Part shown: in pieces, positions 1-4,750 of the stretch | How positions within the stretch are numbered: the stretch's first letter is position 1 | Layout: each line of letters opens with the position of its first letter | NCBI GenBank assembly: GCA_030605745.1 | Contig: JAUWHT010000188.1 | Coordinates: forward strand, 1-7,655 | DNA from: Pirellulales bacterium | GTDB taxonomy: Bacteria; Planctomycetota; Planctomycetia; Pirellulales; Thermoguttaceae | DNA: 7,655 nucleotides | Direction of reading: 5' to 3' | Position numbers and translations under genes: made by a program | The notes under the pieces: generated by a model | Told to the model about the DNA's origin: nothing | What the model saw: the letters and a program-made list of their open reading frames with translations, nothing else | Database searches by the model: none

Positions 1-130
1 ATGCCGTAAAAGGCTCCACAGCGCAAGTTTACCTATTTTAACATTTATCGGATTTTCAACCTTTTTTTCGCCCCGGCCGCCCAGTTCCCAACTGCCATCG
101 TCTTAGCAGAAAAAACAACCTGCGGAAAAT

Positions 131-152
131 CGGGCAAGCCCGCCGGCTAAAC
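131..152 (-). repeat. Single GTTTAGCC hairpin unit (CTTG loop)
   Basis: Read on the minus strand this is GTTTAGCC followed by a GC-rich left arm, a CTTG loop and a partial right arm: GGCGGG, CTTG, CCCG. Only four pairs of the usual six (CGGG/CCCG) are intact, so this copy looks eroded or is a lone half of the paired elements at 1898-1975 and 4749-4804. It lies about 12 bp past the stop codon of the Uma2 gene. It has no U-run, so I do not call it an intrinsic terminator. The rest of 1-163 shows no gene and no other structure I can support. Confidence 0.6.
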
Positions 153-163
153 GATTCTCTGTC

Positions 164-763
164 TTACTCCTCGGGCAGAAGCCGCCGAGTGTTTTGGTCA
201 TCTGCAAGTTGCATGGCAAGTTTCTCGCTGGCTTCTGCGCGCAAACGGATCCCCGTGGCGGGACTTTGAACCCAACCGTCGCCGGCAGGAGGTTGCTCTT
301 GGTAATCGCTGCCTGTAAGCACGTGTAACTCTGGTACCTTGGTGTCGCGATCGATGATCCATACTTCCGGTACACCAAGTCTTGCATAAAACGGCAATTT
401 CTCGATGGTTTCGTCGCCTGGACTGCGGATCTCGACGACCACAGTCGGCGGGCCTTCAAAATACTCATTGTGGTCGATATCAAACCGGTCGGGCGTCAAC
501 AGGACCAGGTCGGGAATCCGATAATCATTCGGCCAGCCACCGACCGAAGCCACGTTGATCGGAAGATAGACCTTGTTCCCCAAAGGCTTGGCCCAGTGGG
601 AGTAGAGCCAAATGTGTATTTCCGCTCCCAATTCCTGATGTGTGCGATTAGGCACCGGCGCCATGTGCAACACTCCTTCCCACATTTCGTCCCACTGATC
701 GGCCCCCGTCCGCGCACGCTGCTGGAGGATATCCGGTGGAACTTCAGATATGATGGCTCTCAT
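164..763 (-). CDS. Uma2 family (DUF820) putative restriction endonuclease-fold protein
   Basis: A protein of 199 aa from the ATG at 763. The Uma2/DUF820 pattern is clear: D85 in YRIPDLVLL, then E111 in VVVEIRSPGDE, D117, K122, Y126 and the closing GVPEVWIIDR (130-139). These match the PD-(D/E)xK-like core of the family, although the position two after the glutamate is Arg113. Family members are small presumed nucleases that occur in many copies in cyanobacteria and planctomycetes; their biological role is not settled. The start is ambiguous. ATG 763 has GAAGG about 8 nt upstream, and the 'M(R/K)A' opening suits the family. An in-frame TTG at 787 has AGGAG 5 nt upstream and would add eight residues. 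The gene stands alone, divergent from cysK, with no partner suggesting a toxin-antitoxin or restriction system. The family call is firm; the enzymatic activity is unproven. Confidence 0.9.
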   Translation of the reverse strand: MRAIISEVPPDILQQRARTGADQWDEMWEGVLHMAPVPNRTHQELGAEIHIWLYSHWAKPLGNKVYLPINVASVGGWPNDYRIPDLVLLTPDRFDIDHNEYFEGPPTVVVEIRSPGDETIEKLPFYARLGVPEVWIIDRDTKVPELHVLTGSDYQEQPPAGDGWVQSPATGIRLRAEASEKLAMQLADDQNTRRLLPEE

Positions 764-940
764 GGCGTGTACCTTCAAGGGTCCCAAACTGACTCCTACT
801 TCCTCCTACCATCTAAATTCTACTCGCCGGCGGGGTCTTGTACAACGTCACTGCGGCCCACTCGCTGATAATATCCCCTATCTTGGGTAGAATTTGCCTG
901 CTCGGCCAACCCCGCGCTGACATGAACTGCCGGACGTGGT

Positions 941-980
941 ATTGTTATAGTCTACTATCCACTACTCACTATCCACAGCC
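941..980 (+). promoter_or_regulatory. cysK 5' leader: possible -10 and heptad tract, no SD
   Basis: TATAGT at 946-951 resembles a -10 box, but the hexamer 17 bp upstream (TGAACT, 923-928) is a poor -35, so the promoter is tentative. From 954 to the ATG the leader is built on a 7-base period: ACTATCC at 954, ACTACTC at 961, ACTATCC at 968, then ACAGCC at 975-980. This amounts to a 14-bp direct repeat. No purine-rich SD sequence exists in front of the ATG, so initiation is probably leaderless or SD-independent. The divergent spacer 764-940 contains nothing else I can support; a TATTAT on the minus strand lacks a -35. Confidence 0.4.
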
Positions 981-1868
981 ATGCTTACCGACAACGTGCT
1001 GAACCTGATCGGAAACACGCCGCTGGTACGCCTAAAGGGTGAAAACATCTTCGCCAAGGCGGAGTTCCTCAACCCGGGCGGGAGTATCAAGGATCGCGTG
1101 GCGCTGGCGATGCTCGAAGGGGCCCGGCGCGATGGGCGGCTCAAACCCGATTCGATCATCGTTGAACCGACCAGCGGCAACACCGGCATCGGCGTGGCCC
1201 TGGTCGGACGGCTCAAGGGCTACCAGGTCAAGATCGTCATGCCAGAGGGAATGAGCGAAGAGCGCAAAAAGATCATCAAGGCCCTGGGCGCCGAGCTGAT
1301 CCTCACGCCCGACGAGGAGAGCATCCGCGGCGCAGTCCGCCGGGTGGAGGAGATGGCGTCGGCCGATCCGCGAATCTTCGTGCCCCAGCAGTTCGAGAAC
1401 CCGGACAACCCCCGCTGCCACTACGAGGAAACCGCCCATGAACTGTGGCGGCAGATGACCGGCGAGGTGGCCTGCTTTGTGGCCGGGGTGGGCAGCGGCG
1501 GCACCCTACAGGGCGTGGGTAAGTTCCTGAAGGAACACAAGCCGGACGCGAAAATCGTGGCCGTCGAGCCAAAAGACGTCGCCGCGCTGCTGGGCCACGA
1601 GCCCGGGTTGCACCAGATCCAGGGCATCGGCGATGGATTCATCCCCGCAGTGCTAGATGTCTCATTGATCGACGAGGTGATCGAGGTGACCGACGAAGAT
1701 GCCATCGAAACCACCCGGCAACTCGGCCGCGACCTCGGATTGCTGGTGGGCATCTCCTCGGGTGCGAACGTCTGGGCTGCCCGGCAACTGGCCAAAACCA
1801 CCAAAGGCAACATCGCCACTGTCCTTCCCGACCGGGCGGAACGGTATTTCAGCACCGCATTGCTGTAA
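981..1868 (+). CDS. cysK: Cysteine synthase (O-acetylserine sulfhydrylase), PLP-dependent
   Basis: Protein of 295 aa that makes L-cysteine from O-acetyl-L-serine and sulfide in the cytoplasm, the last step of sulfur assimilation. Fold-type II PLP-enzyme motifs appear in order: IGNTPLVRL (10-18), PGGSIKDR with the PLP Schiff-base Lys37, the substrate loop TSGNTG (64-69), QFENPDNP (137-144), the phosphate-binding GVGSGGT (169-175), GIGDGFIP (215-222), ISSGAN (258-263) and PDRAERYFSTALL at the end. It is about 28 residues shorter than E. coli CysK (323 aa), partly from a tight loop after residue 18 and partly from the lack of a C-terminal tail. Near the end, Arg285-Ala286 stand where the enteric enzyme has Ser-Gly; that serine contacts the pyridine nitrogen of PLP. 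The ATG at 981 is well placed by homology, but there is no SD. Its downstream neighbour is a cysteine-rich secreted protein. A cystathionine-beta-synthase-like role is less likely. Confidence 0.95.
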   Translation: MLTDNVLNLIGNTPLVRLKGENIFAKAEFLNPGGSIKDRVALAMLEGARRDGRLKPDSIIVEPTSGNTGIGVALVGRLKGYQVKIVMPEGMSEERKKIIKALGAELILTPDEESIRGAVRRVEEMASADPRIFVPQQFENPDNPRCHYEETAHELWRQMTGEVACFVAGVGSGGTLQGVGKFLKEHKPDAKIVAVEPKDVAALLGHEPGLHQIQGIGDGFIPAVLDVSLIDEVIEVTDEDAIETTRQLGRDLGLLVGISSGANVWAARQLAKTTKGNIATVLPDRAERYFSTALL

Positions 1869-1897
1869 AGCCCGGATTATTCACGAAGGCAGTGTTT

Positions 1898-1975
1898 GTT
1901 TAGCCGGCGTGCTTGCACGCCGTGAAAACACCATGATTTTGGCGAAAATACGGCGAACAAGTTCGCCGGCTAAAC
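1898..1975. repeat. 78-bp paired GTTTAGCC palindromic element
   Basis: The ends are perfect 8-bp inverted repeats, GTTTAGCC (1898-1905) and GGCTAAAC (1968-1975). Just inside each end is a perfect 8-bp hairpin: 1905-1912 with 1915-1922, and 1951-1958 with 1961-1968. Reading each half outward-in on its own strand gives GTTTAGCC, a six-base arm beginning GGCG, loop CTTG, and the complementary arm. The arm is GGCGTG in the left half and GGCGAA in the right, and each half's partner arm changes to match. The centre (1923-1950) is AT-richer. The element sits 30 bp after cysK and has no T-run. It resembles a REP/BIME- or MITE-like non-coding repeat. Function is unknown; mRNA 3'-end protection is possible. 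Confidence 0.8.
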
Positions 1976-2051
1976 TTCGGTGAGAAATGCAGGTCAGCCT
2001 GTTTCCGTAACGCCCCAGGCCGGCAATCGCACCGCCCGGCAGGGGGGGGTA

Positions 2052-2080
2052 TTGGACACAACTGCGTAGTGTGCTATATT
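2052..2080 (+). promoter_or_regulatory. Sigma-70-type promoter of the cysteine-rich protein gene
   Basis: TTGGAC (2052-2057) and TATATT (2075-2080) are separated by exactly 17 bp. A TG at 2072-2073 gives an extended -10. The predicted transcript start is near 2087, leaving a leader of about 75 nt before the ATG at 2163. A run of eight G lies just upstream (2042-2049). This is the best promoter in the window, and it implies the gene can be transcribed independently of cysK. Confidence 0.65.
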
Positions 2081-2097
2081 TACGCGGGCTAGTGAAA

Positions 2098-2119
2098 GTT
2101 TGCGGGGTGGCCCGCAAAC
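2098..2119 (+). promoter_or_regulatory. 5'-leader hairpin of the cysteine-rich protein gene
   Basis: GTTTGCGGG (2098-2106) pairs perfectly with CCCGCAAAC (2111-2119) around a GTGG loop, a 9-bp stem beginning about 11 nt after the predicted transcript start. It is followed by CCCCTTTT (2119-2126); the Ts do not directly abut the stem, so it is a poor terminator. It may instead stabilise the mRNA 5' end. Further down, ACCCT (2127-2131) is complementary to AGGGT (2152-2156), which overlaps the SD, so weak masking of the ribosome site is conceivable. No known riboswitch class is recognised. Confidence 0.45.
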
Positions 2120-2162
2120 CCCTTTTACCCTGTTGCATCTGTGTTAGTTGGAGGGTTCTCGA

Positions 2163-2768
2163 ATGAACCGCACCTTTGTTGTTGTCGGCATCGCGGCGAT
2201 TATTGCGATGCTGGGTACCGCCTTGACGGCGGACGCCGCTTGGACCTGCCGTCCGAGGACGTGCATGCCCATGACGTGCGCTCCAGTGACGTGCGCTCCA
2301 GTGACGTGCGCTCCTGTGACGTGCGCCCCGGTCACATGCGCTCCGAGGACTTGTCGTCCACGGACCTGCCGTCCGAAGACGTGTGCTCCCGTGACGTGTG
2401 CGCCGGTCACGTGCGCTCCGGTCACGTGCGCTCCGAAGACTTGCCGTCCGCGGACCTGCCGTCCGCGAACCTGCTGTGCAGTAACGTGCGCTCCCGCGAC
2501 ATGCGCTCCCGTGACGTGCGCTCCGAGGACTTGCCGTCCGCGGACCTGCCGTCCGAAGACATGTGCGCCGGTGACGTGCGCGCCGAGCACTTGTTGTCCG
2601 GCCACTTGTTGTCCGAAGACCTGTCGTCCGAGGACGTGCCGTCCGCGGACGTGTCGTCCGAGGACATGCTGCCCGGTACCCGCTTGTTGTGAGCCTGCCG
2701 AAGTTGCCCCGGAAGAGAAGCCAGCACCGGCTGCTCCCAAGGCACCGGCCGCTCCCAAAGCCGCGTAG
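2163..2768 (+). CDS. Secreted cysteine-rich protein of 29 tandem TCxPx pentapeptides
   Basis: 201 aa. Residues 1-26 are a signal peptide: Arg3, a hydrophobic core to about residue 21, and a probable cleavage site after ADA or AA (25-26). Residues 28-172 are 29 uninterrupted pentapeptides TCxPx, mostly TCAPV, TCRPR and TCRPK, with one TCCAV. Residues 173-201 form an Ala/Pro/Lys tail with a final CC. Total cysteines are 35, about one in five mature residues. The repeat domain has 20 Arg, 4 Lys and no acidic residue. Basic units recur every six units (1, 7, 13, 19, 25), a 30-residue superperiod. The frame is set by GGAGG at 2150-2154, 8 nt before ATG 2163, and by the signal peptide; the in-frame TTG 2148 is rejected because it overlaps the SD. 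I recognise no named family. The repeat recalls CxPx pentads of keratin-associated proteins, and disulfide-rich proteins are known from planctomycete envelopes. A cross-linked wall or surface role is inference; metal binding is an alternative. Confidence 0.88.
   Translation: MNRTFVVVGIAAIIAMLGTALTADAAWTCRPRTCMPMTCAPVTCAPVTCAPVTCAPVTCAPRTCRPRTCRPKTCAPVTCAPVTCAPVTCAPKTCRPRTCRPRTCCAVTCAPATCAPVTCAPRTCRPRTCRPKTCAPVTCAPSTCCPATCCPKTCRPRTCRPRTCRPRTCCPVPACCEPAEVAPEEKPAPAAPKAPAAPKAA
2244..2678 (+). repeat. 29 tandem 15-bp coding repeats with 90-bp superperiod
   Basis: The tract encodes the TCxPx domain. Individual 15-mers follow ACG TGC (GCT or CGT) CCn (GTG or AGG) with many synonymous and non-synonymous changes. 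A longer similarity block starting ctccgagga or (c/g)tccgaagac lies at 2341, 2431, 2521 and 2611, spaced exactly 90 bp. The gene therefore appears to have grown by duplicating six-unit blocks as well as single units. Because the unit length is a multiple of three, unit gain or loss keeps the frame, so length variation between strains is expected. Confidence 0.9.
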
Positions 2769-2800
2769 GCTTTAGTGCAGCGCGGAGTCGGAGAGTATTG

Positions 2801-2832
2801 AGCCGGATCTCTTCGGAGATCCGGCTTTTTTT
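2801..2832 (+). terminator. Rho-independent terminator, 11-bp stem with TTCG loop
   Basis: Left arm 2801-2811 (AGCCGGATCTC) pairs perfectly with 2816-2826 around a TTCG tetraloop. The stem runs into seven T (2826-2832). It lies 32 bp after the stop of the cysteine-rich gene. On the minus strand the stem is preceded by a run of A and is not followed by a T-run, so it serves mainly plus-strand transcription. It may also block or pause convergent transcripts from the polysaccharide genes, whose stop is 13 bp away. Confidence 0.95.
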
Positions 2833-2845
2833 GCGGCTTTATTTA

Positions 2846-4714
2846 TTATGCGGCGGCGCGGGGTCGTGGCTGGTTGTATTCGGGGACGATTTGTTGTAGC
2901 AGGTTGATGATCGCCTGGGGGTTGTCGTCGGCGAGTTGCAGGAGCCGCTGGATGGAGGTGGTGATCGTATGGCCGTCGCGCGGCTTGTGATCGGCCACGG
3001 TGATTTTAGGGTGGCGGGTGGGGAAGTGCTTTTCGCCGGGCGAGTGCAATTCCTCATAGAGTTTTTCACCCGGCCGCAGGCTGGTGAATTCGATCTCGAT
3101 GTCCCTGCCCACCTGCAACCCGGAAAGCCGAATCATGTCGGCTGCCAAATCGACGATCCGTACCCGCTCGCCCATGTCCAGGGTGAGGATCTCACCACCT
3201 TTGCCGATGGTTCCCGCTTGGATAACCAGCCGTGCGGCTTCGGGGATGGTCATGAAGTACCGTTCGATGCGGGGATCGGTGACGGTTACCGGGCCGCCGC
3301 GTGCGATTTGCCGGCGGAAGACCTGCACTACGCTGCCGTCGGAATCCAACACGTTGCCGAACCGCACGGTGACGAACCGGCAGGCGGACGATTCGGCCAG
3401 CGACTGGACGTACAACTCGGCCACCCGCTTGCAGGCCCCCATCACGCTGGTCGGATTTACGGCCTTGTCGGTGGAGATCAACACGAACGAGCGGACCCCG
3501 TACTGCGGCGCCAGGTCGGCAAGCTGTCGGGTGGCCAGCACGATGTTTTTCACCGCTTCGCCGGGGTGGGTTTCCATTAGGGGGACGTGTTTGTAGGCGG
3601 CGGCGTGGAAGATGATATCTGGCCGCGACTGCTCGAGCAGGCGGCGCATTCTCTTCTGGTCGAGGATATCGGCCATACGGACGTCGAGTTGCGTGCCGTC
3701 GCTTAGCTGTTGCAATTCCCGCTCGAGGAAGAACTGCCCGTTTTCTGAGCGGTCGACAAGTACAAGGCGCCTGGGCGAGAATTGCAGCAACTGCCGGCAG
3801 ATCTCCGAGCCGATGCTGCCGGCGCTGCCGGTGACCATCAACGCGCGGCCGTCGATCCACTGGCGGATGTTTCCCAGGTCGAGTTGGACCGGTTCGCGTC
3901 GCAGCAGGTCGTTGATGGAGACGGGCCGCGGCTGGACGGCAACGCTGCCGCGGATCAACTGCTCGTAGCTGGGTAAGACCTTCACGCAGATCGCAAGCCG
4001 GCGGGCATCTTCGACCAGCGTGCGGATTTGCTGGCCCGACAACTCGCCGGTAGCGATCAACACCTCTTGCACCGCGTGGCGCTCGGCCAGTTGGCAGGTT
4101 TGCTCGACGGTGCCGATCACCGGCACACCGCCGATGCAGGTTCCGAGTCGGCCGGTGCCGTCGTCGATGAACCCCACGACGTGGTACCCCAGTTTCTCAT
4201 TGCGACGGATCGAGCGCAACAGTGACTCGCCCGCGTCGTCGGCACCGACGATCAGGACGGGAACCTTATTGGCCGAGGAGAGCAGCGACATCCAGTTGCG
4301 CTCCCGGACGATCCGCACCAGCGCGCGGGTTCCGCCGAGCACCAGGATTGTAGCTCCCCAATCCAGTAGGAACACACTCCTCGGGATGGTCGGCCACGAC
4401 AGGAAGAAGCGATAGATCAGGATCGTTGCCAGCAGGCTGGAGGTGGCCGCCTGGACCAGGGCAACCAGGTCGTAGAACGTGACGAACCGCCCCCAGCTTC
4501 GATGAATCCGGAACCAACCGAACAGAATTAGCTTGATCAATACGACCCAGGCCACTGTCAGCGAGAACTCGCGCAGTTCCACCGCTGTGAGCCGACCTTC
4601 AAACCGGAGCCAGAAGCTCAGGTAGTAGATCAGCACGAACAGCGGCAACAGCGTGGCCGCGCAGACCAGCGACCGCCTGATCTGCCGTGTTTTGCGGTTT
4701 GTGCCGGGGATCAT
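2846..4714 (-). CDS. Membrane-anchored NDP-sugar 4,6-dehydratase/epimerase, WbpM/CapD/FlaA1-like
   Basis: 622 aa, typical for the large membrane-bound members. Four transmembrane helices come first (about 16-36, 51-70, 83-105, 112-132). A CoA-binding-like Rossmann domain follows (VLIVGADDAG, 153-162), then a catalytic extended-SDR domain with TGSAGSIG for NAD(P) (295-302) and HAAAYKHVPLME (370-381). The active-site segment STDKAVNPTSVMGACKR gives Ser414, Met425 and Lys429. Met replaces the usual SDR Tyr, as in the altered Ser-Met-Lys triad described for WbpM. RPGEKLYEEL (547-556) is also typical. Such enzymes remove water from UDP-GlcNAc or related nucleotide sugars to give 4-keto-6-deoxy precursors of surface glycans. 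The gene starts 31 bp after the upstream ligase stop, so the two are probably co-transcribed. ATG 4714 has no SD and is preceded by heptad repeats. The exact substrate cannot be read from sequence. Confidence 0.93.
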   Translation of the reverse strand: MIPGTNRKTRQIRRSLVCAATLLPLFVLIYYLSFWLRFEGRLTAVELREFSLTVAWVVLIKLILFGWFRIHRSWGRFVTFYDLVALVQAATSSLLATILIYRFFLSWPTIPRSVFLLDWGATILVLGGTRALVRIVRERNWMSLLSSANKVPVLIVGADDAGESLLRSIRRNEKLGYHVVGFIDDGTGRLGTCIGGVPVIGTVEQTCQLAERHAVQEVLIATGELSGQQIRTLVEDARRLAICVKVLPSYEQLIRGSVAVQPRPVSINDLLRREPVQLDLGNIRQWIDGRALMVTGSAGSIGSEICRQLLQFSPRRLVLVDRSENGQFFLERELQQLSDGTQLDVRMADILDQKRMRRLLEQSRPDIIFHAAAYKHVPLMETHPGEAVKNIVLATRQLADLAPQYGVRSFVLISTDKAVNPTSVMGACKRVAELYVQSLAESSACRFVTVRFGNVLDSDGSVVQVFRRQIARGGPVTVTDPRIERYFMTIPEAARLVIQAGTIGKGGEILTLDMGERVRIVDLAADMIRLSGLQVGRDIEIEFTSLRPGEKLYEELHSPGEKHFPTRHPKITVADHKPRDGHTITTSIQRLLQLADDNPQAIINLLQQIVPEYNQPRPRAAA

Positions 4715-4722
4715 GGTCTAGT

Positions 4723-4750
4723 TGTCAGTGGTCAGTTATCAGTGGTCAGT
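4723..4750 (-). repeat. Heptanucleotide tract in the leader of the dehydratase gene
   Basis: On the minus strand the tract reads ACTGACC (4750-4744), ACTGATA (4743-4737), ACTGACC (4736-4730) and ACTGACA (4729-4723), so two 14-bp copies differ at one base. A degenerate further unit, ACTAGACC (4722-4715), abuts the ATG at 4714. It fills the 31-bp space between the two polysaccharide genes, overlaps the ligase stop codon, and touches the palindromic element at 4749. There is no SD. The heptamer style resembles the STRR repeats described in cyanobacteria. Confidence 0.8.

Noticed and set aside
470..868. Plus-strand 132-aa frame opposite the Uma2 gene
   Set aside because: No recognisable motifs; the minus strand carries a clear Uma2 protein across the same bases.
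1898..1975. cysK terminator or CRISPR-like repeat
   Set aside because: There is no T-run after either stem for a terminator, and there are no regularly spaced identical repeats with spacers for a CRISPR.
2098..2126. Transcription attenuator in the cysteine-rich gene leader
   Set aside because: The stem is followed by CCC before only four T, and no leader peptide or antiterminator pairing is convincing.
2148..2162. TTG start five codons upstream for the cysteine-rich gene
   Set aside because: TTG 2148 overlaps the GGAGG that serves ATG 2163, and it would put Glu and a charged stretch ahead of a good signal peptide.
2141..2692. Plus-strand frame resembling an A(D/N)Lxx pentapeptide-repeat protein
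   Set aside because: It has no signal peptide or SD, and its pattern follows automatically from the 15-bp repeat. The frame starting at 2163 has the SD, signal peptide and Ala/Pro/Lys tail.
2144..2758. Antisense open frame across the cysteine-rich gene
   Set aside because: Openness is a by-product of the repeat composition; there is no start context, and it runs antisense through the signal peptide region.
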